A stretch of DNA of 64,000 bases from Brachybacterium fresconis (GTDB taxonomy: Bacteria > Actinomycetota > Actinomycetes > Actinomycetales > Dermabacteraceae), in assembly GCF_017876515.1 (NCBI RefSeq), contig NZ_JAGIOC010000001.1, positions 1-64,000 on the forward strand, in the 5' to 3' direction. Of this stretch, positions 12,991-23,265 are shown in pieces. The position numbers and the translations under genes are program-made. Each line of letters opens with the position of its first letter. The stretch's first letter is position 1. Below the pieces are notes generated by a model that saw only the letters and a list, made by a program, of their open reading frames with translations, did no database searches and was not told where the DNA came from.

Positions 12991-14076
12991 GTGATCGATT
13001 TCCGTTACCACCTCGTCTCCCTGATCTCCGTGTTCCTGGCGCTCGCCGTCGGCATCGTGCTCGGGGCCGGACCCCTGCGCGAGAGCCTCGGCGACCAGCT
13101 CGCCGGACAGGTCGAGCAGCTGCGCAGCGAGCAGGATCGGCTGCGCACCGAGGCCGATGAACTGGCCTCCCGCAACGACCAGCTCGCCTCCTTCGTCTCC
13201 GACATCGGACCGGAACTGGTGGCGGACACGATGCCCGGGGCGCGCGTGGCCATCCTCACCGACGACTCCTCGACCCGCTCCGACACCGACCGGATCAGCG
13301 CGCTGCTGGAGGAAGCGGGGGTGGCCTCCACCATCCGGGTCGACCTCAAGCCCTCGCTGTGGGAGCCCGGCCAGGAACAGAAGCGTGCGGAGTCCGTCGA
13401 GCAGATCCGCGCGATCGCCCCCGGGCTGCTGCAGGACGGGCTCGACGATTCCGCGCAGCTGTCCGCCGTGGTCGGGGCGCTGCTGACCCCGTCGGCCACC
13501 GGCGAGCTCACCGAGGAGCTGCGCACCCAGGTCTGGCAGGTTCTGACGGGCCACCAGATGGTCGCCCTGGACGGGGAGATGCCCGCTGCGGTCGATGGGG
13601 TCGTGGTCGCCGGCGCCGCCCCCGAGCAGTTCACGGACGAGAGCGAGGAGGAGGACGCCGCCGCCGAGCGCGCCCAGAGCCTGCTGACGACTCGGACCGC
13701 CCTGCTGACCACCCTGTCCGAGAGCGGGGTCCCGGCGGTGGTGTCGGCGGCGACCCCCCACAACGACGCCTCCACCGGGATCCTGCGCACGGTCCGGGGA
13801 GACGGCGCCTTCGACGCGCTGTCCACCACCGACCGGCTGCAGGAGGCCGACGGGCCCCTGCTGGCGGTGCTGGCCCTGATCGAGCAGGCCCGGGGAGGCC
13901 AGGGCGCCTACGGCACCACCGCAGACGCCGACGACCGGCTGCCGGAGCTGCCGGAGACCCGCGGCCTCGAGGACGCGACCGGTGGCGACGGGACCGGCCA
14001 AGGAGGCGGGACGGGCGGCGACGGCCAGGGCACCGGCGCCCAGAGTGTCCCCTCGGACGGGGGAGGAGCGCAGTGA
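12991..14076 (+). CDS. steB: SteB/MctB-like membrane protein ('copper transporter' family)
   Basis: 361 aa from a GTG with a good upstream GTAGGAGGG (12973-12981). One N-terminal transmembrane helix (about residues 6-27, starting MIDFRYHLVSLISVFLALAV) is followed by a coiled coil (about 32-68). An extracytoplasmic alpha/beta domain comes next, then a Gly/Gln-rich tail from about 315. It matches the family of Mycobacterium Rv1698 (MctB, annotated as a copper channel) and C. glutamicum SteB, the membrane partner of SteA. The position next to steA favours the division role. Its end overlaps the next gene by a few bases (GTGA). Confidence 0.85.
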   Translation: MIDFRYHLVSLISVFLALAVGIVLGAGPLRESLGDQLAGQVEQLRSEQDRLRTEADELASRNDQLASFVSDIGPELVADTMPGARVAILTDDSSTRSDTDRISALLEEAGVASTIRVDLKPSLWEPGQEQKRAESVEQIRAIAPGLLQDGLDDSAQLSAVVGALLTPSATGELTEELRTQVWQVLTGHQMVALDGEMPAAVDGVVVAGAAPEQFTDESEEEDAAAERAQSLLTTRTALLTTLSESGVPAVVSAATPHNDASTGILRTVRGDGAFDALSTTDRLQEADGPLLAVLALIEQARGGQGAYGTTADADDRLPELPETRGLEDATGGDGTGQGGGTGGDGQGTGAQSVPSDGGGAQ

Positions 14077-14981
14077 GCGCACCGAGGGAACACGACGGGC
14101 GAGGCCTCCTGGACCCCGTCCTGACCGAGCTGCGCCGCACCAACTTCGCCGGGCGTCCGGTGAGCCTGCTCGAGGGCGCTCTGGTGGTCACCGCCGCCGG
14201 GACGATCGCGCTGCGCAGAGGTGCGCCGATCGACGCCGCCGTGCTGAGCGGCATCGGCCTCCTGGGGTGGGCCGACGACCTGCTCGAACCGCGGCAGCGC
14301 CGCTCCGGACACCCCGTCTCCAAGGGACTGCGCGGCCATCTGGGGGCGCTGCGCCGGGGGAGCGTGACCACCGGAGCGGCCAAGGCCTTCGGCATCCCGG
14401 CGCTCGCCCTGGTCGGCGCCGCGATGGCACCGCGGCCGCGCCGCGGCGGGATGATCCTCGCCGACGCCGCCCTCGCCGCCGGATGCGCGAATCTCGCCAA
14501 CCTCCTGGATCTGCGACCGGGCCGGGCGCTGAAGGTCGTCCTGCCGGCCGCTGCCGCCCTTGCCGCGCGTCCCCCGGCTGCCGACGTCCGCGCCCGCAGC
14601 GGCCGCTCGCTCGCCCTGGCCGCTCTGGTGCCGGGGGCGCTCGCGCTGCCGACCGACCTGCGCGAGGCCGGGATGCTCGGCGATGCCGGGGCGAACGTCC
14701 TGGGTGCTGCGATGGGCACGGCCGCTGCCCGGACCCTGCCGGTGCCCGGGCGGCTGGCCCTGCTGAGCGTCGTGGTCGCCCTCACGCTGGCCAGCGAGAG
14801 GGTGAGCTTCAGCGCTGTCATCGATGCGACCCCGGCGCTGCGGGCCTTGGACCGCCTGGGAAGGCGCGATCCCGGGTCGGGAGACGGGACGGGGACCGCG
14901 TCGGGTGCAGGGGCAGAGCCTGAGCAGAGCCCCAGAACGGAGCCCGCACCAGCGAACGGGTCGGGGGAGGAGCAGCGATGA
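14073..14981 (+). CDS. Divergent MraY/WecA-family (PNPT) phosphosugar transferase-like membrane protein
   Basis: 302 aa from a GTG overlapping the previous stop. It keeps a reduced set of polyprenyl-phosphate sugar-1-phosphate transferase motifs: WADDLLE (residues about 69-75, the DD motif), NLANLLDLRPGRALK (in place of NxxNxxDGxDG) and MLGDAGANVLG (the GDxGxxxLG loop). The usual HIHH-type motif is not seen. Several hydrophobic segments are present. The family transfers a phosphosugar from a UDP-sugar to a lipid phosphate in the membrane. The canonical mraY should be elsewhere (dcw cluster), so this is probably a paralogue with another role. It directly precedes a MurJ-like flippase and a glycosyltransferase, and overlaps the former by ATGA. 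Confidence 0.7.
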   Translation: MSAPREHDGRGLLDPVLTELRRTNFAGRPVSLLEGALVVTAAGTIALRRGAPIDAAVLSGIGLLGWADDLLEPRQRRSGHPVSKGLRGHLGALRRGSVTTGAAKAFGIPALALVGAAMAPRPRRGGMILADAALAAGCANLANLLDLRPGRALKVVLPAAAALAARPPAADVRARSGRSLALAALVPGALALPTDLREAGMLGDAGANVLGAAMGTAAARTLPVPGRLALLSVVVALTLASERVSFSAVIDATPALRALDRLGRRDPGSGDGTGTASGAGAEPEQSPRTEPAPANGSGEEQR

Positions 14982-16870
14982 CCGCCGCCGATCCGGTCAC
15001 GAGCGACACCCCGGGGCGTTCCGGCATCTCCCGCGCCATCCTGCGCGGGGCCGGGCTGATCCTGGTGATCACCGTGATCGCCCGCATCGCCGGGTTCGTG
15101 CGCTACCTCGTCTTCGGCGCCAGCGTCGGCGCCGGGGACGTGGGCACCGCCTACACCACGGCGAACATGCTGCCCAACGTCCTGTTCGAGATCGTCGCCG
15201 GAGGTGCGCTGGCCGCCGTCGTCGTCCCCCTGATCGCCGGACTGGTCCCCGAGCGCGATCCCGCGGCGGATGAGACGGCCGAGGACGACGCGAGCACGGC
15301 CGACGCGAGCGCGTCCGACGGAAGCATGGACGACGCGAGCGCCCTGCGGACGCTCCCGGGGCCCGGGCGCGACGAGCTGCCTCCGCGACGCGACCGACGC
15401 GACGGCTCCGAGCGGGCCGACCGGATCATCTCCGCCCTGCTGACCTGGACCCTGCTGGGCACCGGAGCGCTCACCCTCGTCGTGATCGTGGCAGCGCCGC
15501 GTCTCGCCGAGCTCCTGCTCGCGACCGAGCAGACCACCGCCGGCAGCGTGCAGCTGGGGGCCGTGCTGCTGCGCATCTTCGCACCCCAGCTGCCGCTGTA
15601 CGGGATCTCCGTCGTCCTGGCGGCCTATCTGCAGGCGCGCAAACGGTTCCTGTGGCCCGCGATGATGCCGCTCATCTCCTCCCTGGTGGTGATGGCCTCC
15701 TACCGGGTCTACTCCTGGCTGGTGCCGCCGGTGGCGACCATCACCACGATCGACGACCCGGCGATCGCCTGGCTGGGCTGGGGCACCACCGCCGGGGTCG
15801 CCGCGATGACCGCGCCGGTCCTGATCGCCGCGCTGCGTTCGGGACTGCGCCTGCGCCCCACCCTCACGATGCCCCCGCGCTACGGGCGCCGAGCTCTGGC
15901 CCTCGGCGGGGCCGGACTCGGTGCCGTCGGAGCGCAGCAGCTCGTGCTCGCCCTGGTGCTCCTGCTCGCGATGCGCGCCGGCGGCACCGGCACGCTCCCG
16001 GTGTTCCAGTACGCCCAGGCGCTGTACCTGCTGCCCTACGCGATCCTCGTGGTACCGCTGGTCACCGCCGTGTTCCCGCACCTCGCGGAACTTCGGCTGG
16101 TCGGGGACACCGCAGGGTTCGCCCGGGTGTCCGCCGCATCCGTGCGCACCGTCATGATCGTCAGCGTGATCGGCGCCGCGATGCTCCTGGCCGGGGCCCC
16201 CGCCCTCGAGCAGTTCTTCCGTCTGATCGACCGGGCCGGCGCCACGGGCGTCGGCTCCACGGCGGCGGCGCTCGCCCTGGGACTGGCCGGGTACGCCGTC
16301 ACCATCCAGTGCACCCGGATCCTCTCCGCGGCGCTGCGCGCCCGGGATGCGCTGCTGGTGGGTTCGGTGGGCTGGGGGATCGCCGCCGTCGCGATCGGGG
16401 CGCTGGTGCTCCCGAGCCCGACGCGATCGTCCGCGGAGGCCGCCACCGCCTTCGGGATCTCCATCGCGATCGGCATGGCGATCTCCGCCCTCGTCGGACT
16501 CGCCCGGATCGCCGACATCCTCGAACCCGGCGGTGACCTGCCCCGGGTGCGACGCACGGCGATCGTCACCCCGGTCGCCCTCGTCGTCGGCGGCGTGCCC
16601 GGTCTGCTGCTGGGCAAGTGGCTGGTGACCACGGGCACCGGACAGATCGGTGCCATCGCCTCCGGCATCCTGTGCGGACTCGTCGCCGCCGTGCTGGCCG
16701 GCGTCGTGATGGCCGCAGCGGATCCGGCGACGACGCGGAACCTGCTGCGCCGGGTGCGGCGTCGGAGCGCCCCCGGGGACACCGGGGAGTCCGGGAGGGC
16801 CCAGGCCGATGACGCGCCGGTCGACCCGACGGGTGGGGCCGACGATGCACCGGACGGGGCACCGCGATGA
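14978..16870 (+). CDS. MurJ/MviN-like lipid II flippase family protein
   Basis: 630 aa polytopic membrane protein with the MurJ hallmark N-terminus (ITVIARIAGFVRYLVFGAS, then a NMLPNVLFEIVAGGAL block). Many further transmembrane helices follow. Between helices 2 and 3, residues about 92-149 form an unusual acidic/Ala/Ser-rich, then Arg-rich, insertion predicted to be disordered. The C-terminus beyond about 590 is polar. MurJ proteins flip lipid-linked precursors to the outer leaflet. Whether this is the main lipid II flippase or a second one cannot be decided here; many Micrococcales carry another copy near trxA/parAB. Both ends overlap the neighbouring genes by 4 nt. Confidence 0.88.
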   Translation: MTAADPVTSDTPGRSGISRAILRGAGLILVITVIARIAGFVRYLVFGASVGAGDVGTAYTTANMLPNVLFEIVAGGALAAVVVPLIAGLVPERDPAADETAEDDASTADASASDGSMDDASALRTLPGPGRDELPPRRDRRDGSERADRIISALLTWTLLGTGALTLVVIVAAPRLAELLLATEQTTAGSVQLGAVLLRIFAPQLPLYGISVVLAAYLQARKRFLWPAMMPLISSLVVMASYRVYSWLVPPVATITTIDDPAIAWLGWGTTAGVAAMTAPVLIAALRSGLRLRPTLTMPPRYGRRALALGGAGLGAVGAQQLVLALVLLLAMRAGGTGTLPVFQYAQALYLLPYAILVVPLVTAVFPHLAELRLVGDTAGFARVSAASVRTVMIVSVIGAAMLLAGAPALEQFFRLIDRAGATGVGSTAAALALGLAGYAVTIQCTRILSAALRARDALLVGSVGWGIAAVAIGALVLPSPTRSSAEAATAFGISIAIGMAISALVGLARIADILEPGGDLPRVRRTAIVTPVALVVGGVPGLLLGKWLVTTGTGQIGAIASGILCGLVAAVLAGVVMAAADPATTRNLLRRVRRRSAPGDTGESGRAQADDAPVDPTGGADDAPDGAPR

Positions 16871-17952
16871 GCGTGATCCTGGTGCGACCGCAGGCCGACG
16901 GCGGGCTGGCCGCCCACGTCGATCAGGAGCTGGACGAGCTGGCGGCGGCCGGGCTCGACGTCCGCCAGGCCCCGGTGCGCATCCAGGACCGCCCCCGACC
17001 CCTCGCCGACCTGCGCACCGTCCGCACCCTGCGACGCTGCCTCGAGACGGCGCCGACCCCGGTCGCGGTGCACGCCCATGGTCTGCGGGCCGGCGCCCTC
17101 GCCGCGCTCGCCGTGCCCCGCAGCGGACCGGCGCACCTGGCCGTCACGCTGCACAACCGCACCGTCGGCCCGCTGCCGGTGCGGGCCGTCGGGACGCTCC
17201 TGCTGCGCCTGCTCGCCCGCCGCGCCGACACCGTCCTGACGGTCTCGCCGGACCTCGCCGAGGACGCTCGCCGCGCCGGGGCCCGCGACGTGCGCCATGC
17301 CGTGATCCCGGCCCCGGAGTCCCCGCTCCCGGGCGTCCCTGCCCAGAAAGGTGCGGCCGCGCGGCGCACGCAGACCCCGTCCATTCGGTCTCACGTGCCC
17401 GGCACGGGCGGGGCGGCCATGGCGGAGAGGCCCCTGGACGTGCTGGTGGTGGCGCGCCTGGCCTCGCAGAAGGGACTCGACGGCCTGCTGGACGCCGCCG
17501 CCCTGCTGGACCGCGACAGCGTCCGGATCCGCGTCGCCGGCGAGGGGCCGCTGCACGCCGCTCTGCAGGACCGGATCCGGGCCGAGCACCTTCCCGTCCA
17601 GCTGCTCGGCCGCCGCGAAGACGTCCCCGCCCTGCTCGAACGCGCCGACCTGGTGGTCTCCGCGGCCATCTGGGAGGGCCAGCCGGTCTGGCTGCAGGAG
17701 GCGCTGCGGGCCGGGCGGGCGATCGTCGCCACCGACGCCGGCGGCACCCGCTGGGTCACGGGCGAGGCGGCGCAGCTGGTGCCCGTCGGAGATCCTGCCG
17801 CCCTGGCCGACGCGATCACGGCCCACCATGAGCTCGAACGGCGCCGCCGGGGCGAGGAGCGCTCCCGCCGCCGCGCCGAGCAGCTGCCCACGGCCGGTGA
17901 CATGGTCCGTCAGCTCACGGACATCCTGGTTCCGACCCGGGGCCGATGGTAG
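16867..17952 (+). CDS. Glycosyltransferase family 4 protein
   Basis: 361 aa. It has a GT-B fold: an N-terminal acceptor domain, then a hinge with VLVVARLASQKGLDGLLDA and the donor-binding VRIRVAGEGPLH block. The E-x7-E motif is in WEGQPVWLQEALR, followed by IVATDAGG. A low-complexity linker at about 155-180 joins the halves. It is cytosolic or membrane-peripheral, and the likely donor is a nucleotide-sugar. The start overlaps the murJ-like gene by ATGA, tying it to the PNPT-like transferase and flippase, as expected for a lipid-linked glycan assembly set. Donor and acceptor are unknown. Confidence 0.87.
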   Translation: MSVILVRPQADGGLAAHVDQELDELAAAGLDVRQAPVRIQDRPRPLADLRTVRTLRRCLETAPTPVAVHAHGLRAGALAALAVPRSGPAHLAVTLHNRTVGPLPVRAVGTLLLRLLARRADTVLTVSPDLAEDARRAGARDVRHAVIPAPESPLPGVPAQKGAAARRTQTPSIRSHVPGTGGAAMAERPLDVLVVARLASQKGLDGLLDAAALLDRDSVRIRVAGEGPLHAALQDRIRAEHLPVQLLGRREDVPALLERADLVVSAAIWEGQPVWLQEALRAGRAIVATDAGGTRWVTGEAAQLVPVGDPAALADAITAHHELERRRRGEERSRRRAEQLPTAGDMVRQLTDILVPTRGRW

Positions 17953-17955
17953 GTT
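17950..17955 (+). promoter_or_regulatory. Candidate -10 box for pyrG
   Basis: TAGGTT ends 8 nt before the pyrG GTG, consistent with an extra, possibly leaderless, promoter inside the operon. A weak GAGGG ribosome binding site also overlaps this spacer, so either mode is possible. Confidence 0.4.
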
Positions 17956-17957
17956 GA

Positions 17958-19817
<1,860 letters not shown>

Positions 19818-19821
19818 ACCG

Positions 19822-20454
19822 ATGACCCTGACCGACGAACCCGGCGCCCGCCCCGTCACGAACCGCACCACGGTCCACTCCGGGATGGTGTTCGACATCG
19901 TGCGCGACACCGTCGACTTCGCCCCCGGGGTGCAGTTCGATCGCGAGTACATGCGCCACCCCGGGGCGGTCGCGGTGCTCGCCGTCGACGAGCAGGACCA
20001 CGTGCTGCTGATCCGGCAGTACCGACACCCCGTCGGCCACACCCTCTGGGAGATCCCCGCCGGGCTGCTCGACGTCGACGGGGAGGACCCGCACGTCGGA
20101 GCCCTGCGGGAGCTCGGCGAGGAGACCGGCCGCACGGCGGCGCGGCTGCGCACCCTGGTGGACCTGCGTCCCAGCCCCGGCGGCAGCGACGAGGTGATCC
20201 GGATCTACCTCGCCACCGGCGCGAGGGCGCTGGAGGAGGCGACCGGCTTCGAGCGCACCGACGAGGAGGCGGAGATCGAGACCCGGTGGCTCCCGCTCGC
20301 CGACGCGGTCACCGCCGTGCTCGAGGGACGCCTGACCAACGCCACCACGGTCACCGCGGTGCTCGCGCTGGCGGCCCATCGCGCCCGTGGTGGGGACGAT
20401 GGAATGCTGCGTGCGGCCGACGCCCCCTTCCTGGAGCGCCCTGGCCGGGACTGA
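19822..20454 (+). CDS. NUDIX hydrolase, ADP-ribose pyrophosphatase type
   Basis: 210 aa. The Nudix box core is ALRELGEETGRTA, preceded by the AGLLDVDGE stretch usual in ADP-ribose pyrophosphatases, with the downstream PSPGGSDE segment also typical of this group. It hydrolyses ADP-ribose-like nucleoside diphosphates. The ATG at 19822, 4 nt after pyrG, is chosen over a start inside pyrG; a weak purine-rich stretch (GACAAGGAC) precedes it. It corresponds in order to Mycobacterium Rv1700. The next gene there, xerD, is absent here. Confidence 0.93.
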   Translation: MTLTDEPGARPVTNRTTVHSGMVFDIVRDTVDFAPGVQFDREYMRHPGAVAVLAVDEQDHVLLIRQYRHPVGHTLWEIPAGLLDVDGEDPHVGALRELGEETGRTAARLRTLVDLRPSPGGSDEVIRIYLATGARALEEATGFERTDEEAEIETRWLPLADAVTAVLEGRLTNATTVTAVLALAAHRARGGDDGMLRAADAPFLERPGRD

Positions 20455-20579
20455 GCGAGCCGCCGCGGCGTTCGGCGAGGACGTCGGGGACCTCCACGAG
20501 CCCCTCGGCGTCCTGGCGCCGGTGTGTCTCGATCCGATCACGGGCCAGGAGTTCTGGTAGGAACAGACAAAACGCCCTC

Positions 20580-20585
20580 TACTCT
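20580..20585 (+). promoter_or_regulatory. Candidate -10 box for the sugar ABC operon
   Basis: TACTCT ends 7 nt before the ATG at 20593. No ribosome binding site precedes that ATG, so a leaderless transcript is plausible. No good -35 is visible. Confidence 0.45.
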
Positions 20586-20592
20586 GGTGAGC

Positions 20593-22113
20593 ATGGTCAC
20601 AGCAGAAGCCTCGATGCCGCTGCTGCGCGTGACGAACCTGATCAAGCACTTCCCCGGAGCGAAGGCGCTCGACGGGGTGGACTTCGACGTCCACGCCGGC
20701 GAGGTCCACTGCCTGCTCGGGCAGAACGGCGCCGGCAAGTCCACCCTCATCAAGGTCCTGGCCGGCGCGCACCAGAGAGATGGCGGGGAGATCCGCTGGC
20801 AGGGCGAGGTGGTGACGATCGGCTCGCCCACCCGGGCGCTGGACCTCGGCATCGCCACCATGTATCAGGAGCTCGACGTGGTCGACGGCCTGACCGTGGC
20901 GGAGAACGTCTACCTCGGCCACGAGCTCTCCCGCGGCGGGCTCCTCCGGCACGCCGAGGCGCGCGCCCGCACCCGGGATGTGCTGCACCGGCTCGGGCAC
21001 CCCGAGATCCGGCCCGGTCAGGACGTGGGCAGCCTCTCCGCGGCCGGCAAGCAGATCGTCTCGATGGCGCGCGCCCTGTCCCACGACGCCCGGGTGATCG
21101 TCATGGACGAGCCCTCCGCGGTGCTGGACCCGGAGGAGGTGGACAAGCTCTTCCAGGTGGTCGACTCGCTGACCGCCGACGGTCTCGCCGTCATCTACAT
21201 CTCGCACCGGCTGGAGGAGATCCGGCGCGTCGGCGACCGGATCACCGTGCTCAAGGACGGCCGGACCGTGGCCTCCGGGCTCGCGGTGGCGGACACCCCG
21301 ACCGGCGACCTCATCGAGATGATGACCGGTCGGCGGATCGAGAGCGATTTCGGCGGCGCCGGCGTCGAGGAGTTCGGCGAGGTGAGGCTGCAGGTCGAGG
21401 ACCTCGCGCTGGCAGGCATGTTCGAGAACGTGAGCTTCGAGGTGCGCTCCGGGCAGATCCTCGGGTTGGCGGGCCTGGTCGGGGCCGGGCGCTCCGAGAT
21501 CCTCGAGACGCTCTACGGGGCGCGGCCCGCGGCCGCCGGCACCGTCACCGTCGGCGGACGTCCGCTGCGCACGGGGTCCGTCGCCCGTGCGGTGGGCCGC
21601 GGCATCGGACTGGCCCCGGAGGAGCGCAAGAGCCAAGGGCTGCTGCTGGACGAACCGGTGTACCGCAACATCACCCTGTCCACCTTCGCCCGGTTCGCGC
21701 ACGGCGGCTTCCTCGACGAGCGTGCCGAGCGCCGGGCCGCCGCGGGGCAGATCGAGGCGCTCCGCCTCGCCCCCGATGATCCCGACAGGCGGACCCGGAC
21801 CCTGTCCGGAGGCAACCAGCAGAAGGTGATGCTGGCGCGCTGGCTGGTGCACGGCTGCGAGGTGCTGCTGCTGGACGAGCCGACCCGCGGGGTCGACGTC
21901 GGTGCGCGCGCCGAGATCTACACGCTGATCCGGCGCCTGGCCCACCAGGGCACCGCCGTCGTCGTCGTCTCCAGCGAGATCGACGAGGTCCTCGGCCTCG
22001 CCGACCGGGTGCTCGTGGTCGCGGACGGTGCCGTCGTGCACGACGGGCCCACCGATCAGATCGACGAGCACGGCGTGCTCGACCTCGTCATGGAAGGAAG
22101 CGGGCATGAGTGA
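20593..22113 (+). CDS. Sugar ABC transporter, double ATPase subunit (RbsA/XylG type)
   Basis: 506 aa with two fused nucleotide-binding domains, the length of RbsA. NBD1 has Walker A GQNGAGKST (about 46-54), a degenerate signature LSAAGKQ and Walker B VIVMDEPS. NBD2 has the family-typical altered P-loop GLVGAGRSE, the signature SGGNQQKVMLARWL and Walker B VLLLDEPTRGVD. It powers import by the permease and binding protein that follow. The ATG at 20593 fits the NBD1 start; GTGs at 20587 and 20524 are alternatives in frame. Its stop overlaps the permease start. The substrate is a monosaccharide or similar, not identifiable from sequence. Confidence 0.94.
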   Translation: MVTAEASMPLLRVTNLIKHFPGAKALDGVDFDVHAGEVHCLLGQNGAGKSTLIKVLAGAHQRDGGEIRWQGEVVTIGSPTRALDLGIATMYQELDVVDGLTVAENVYLGHELSRGGLLRHAEARARTRDVLHRLGHPEIRPGQDVGSLSAAGKQIVSMARALSHDARVIVMDEPSAVLDPEEVDKLFQVVDSLTADGLAVIYISHRLEEIRRVGDRITVLKDGRTVASGLAVADTPTGDLIEMMTGRRIESDFGGAGVEEFGEVRLQVEDLALAGMFENVSFEVRSGQILGLAGLVGAGRSEILETLYGARPAAAGTVTVGGRPLRTGSVARAVGRGIGLAPEERKSQGLLLDEPVYRNITLSTFARFAHGGFLDERAERRAAAGQIEALRLAPDDPDRRTRTLSGGNQQKVMLARWLVHGCEVLLLDEPTRGVDVGARAEIYTLIRRLAHQGTAVVVVSSEIDEVLGLADRVLVVADGAVVHDGPTDQIDEHGVLDLVMEGSGHE

Positions 22114-23185
22114 GCAGGCACCGCGCAGCGACGGGAGCGCAGAGCCCGCCGGCGGGCCCGTGCCCTCGGGCGCGGTCGCGACGGAGCCGGTCGCCGACAG
22201 CGGCGGGACGGGCTCCCGCGCCCGTCCCGGCCGTGGCGCCGGGCTGGGCCGCAGCCTCGGTCTGGTCATCGCCCTGCTGCTCATCTGCCTGGTGGGCGCG
22301 CTGACCGCAGGCGACCGCTTCCTCGACGTCGACAATGTCCTGACCATCGTCCGCGGGGCCGCGGTGATCGGGGTGGTGAGCATCGGGATGACCTTCGTCA
22401 TCACGGCCGGTGGCATCGACCTCTCGGTCGGCTCGGTGCTGGGACTGGCCAGCGTCTGGGCGACCACCCTGGCCACCCAGGCCATGGCCGAGGACGTGCA
22501 CTGGATCGTGATGGTGTTCACCGGGGTCGCGGTCGGCACCGCGGCAGGCATCGTCAACGGGATCGTCGTCTCCTACGGCAGGGTGGTCTCCTTCATCGCC
22601 ACCTTCGCCATGCTGATCGCGGCCCGCGGGCTCGCCGAGATCATCTCCGGGCGCGGCACCCAGCTGGTCACCGACGAGGGCTTCGACGCCTTCTTCAACG
22701 GCAGCGTCCTCGGCATCCCGACCATCGTGTGGATGTTCCTCGCGGTCGCCGCGCTCGGCTGGGTGGTCCTGAACCGGACCACCTTCGGTCGCCGCACCGT
22801 GGCCGTCGGCGGCAACGCGGAGGCCGCCCGCCTGGCGGGGATCAACATCCGGCGCCACACCGTCTACGTGTTCGCCCTCAGCGGCTTCACCGCCGGTCTC
22901 GCCGCCGTGATGATGCTGGGGCGCACGGGTGCCGGAAGCTCCACCAACGGGACGCTGTACGAGCTCGACGCCATCGCCGCCGTCGTCGTCGGCGGGACGC
23001 TCCTGATCGGAGGGCGGGGCACGATCGTCGGCACCGTGATCGGTGTGCTCATCTTCCAGACCCTGACCAACGTCTTCGTGCTGAACAACCTCTCCACCTC
23101 GGTCCAGGCCCTGGTCCAGGGCGCGATCATCGTGGTCGCCGTCCTCCTCCAGCAGCGCTTCGTGGTCCGCGCCAGATCGACCTGA
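22106..23185 (+). CDS. Sugar ABC transporter permease (RbsC type)
   Basis: 359 aa. A polar, disordered N-terminal tail of about 50 residues precedes a multi-helix membrane domain with the BPD_transp_2 hallmarks: TFVITAGGIDLSVGSVLGLA near the middle helices, NGIVVSYGRVVSFIATFAM, and GRRTVAVGGNAEAARLAGI in the cytoplasmic coupling loop. It forms the channel for the ATPase encoded just upstream. It overlaps the ATPase gene by 8 nt. A ribosome binding site GGAAGG lies 9 nt before the ATG inside the upstream gene. Confidence 0.94.
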   Translation: MSEQAPRSDGSAEPAGGPVPSGAVATEPVADSGGTGSRARPGRGAGLGRSLGLVIALLLICLVGALTAGDRFLDVDNVLTIVRGAAVIGVVSIGMTFVITAGGIDLSVGSVLGLASVWATTLATQAMAEDVHWIVMVFTGVAVGTAAGIVNGIVVSYGRVVSFIATFAMLIAARGLAEIISGRGTQLVTDEGFDAFFNGSVLGIPTIVWMFLAVAALGWVVLNRTTFGRRTVAVGGNAEAARLAGINIRRHTVYVFALSGFTAGLAAVMMLGRTGAGSSTNGTLYELDAIAAVVVGGTLLIGGRGTIVGTVIGVLIFQTLTNVFVLNNLSTSVQALVQGAIIVVAVLLQQRFVVRARST

Positions 23186-23265
23186 GCGAACGTGTCGACC
23201 AGTCCGCGCCGATGCGCCGCCCTCGCTGTCCGCCCCATCCATCACGACACCAAGGAGCACCTCCC

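Noticed and set aside
13359-14072. Upstream extension of the PNPT-like gene (long open frame through steB)
   Set aside because: The extension is Arg/Gly/Pro-rich out-of-frame translation of steB; the GTG at 14073 overlapping the steB stop is the sensible start.
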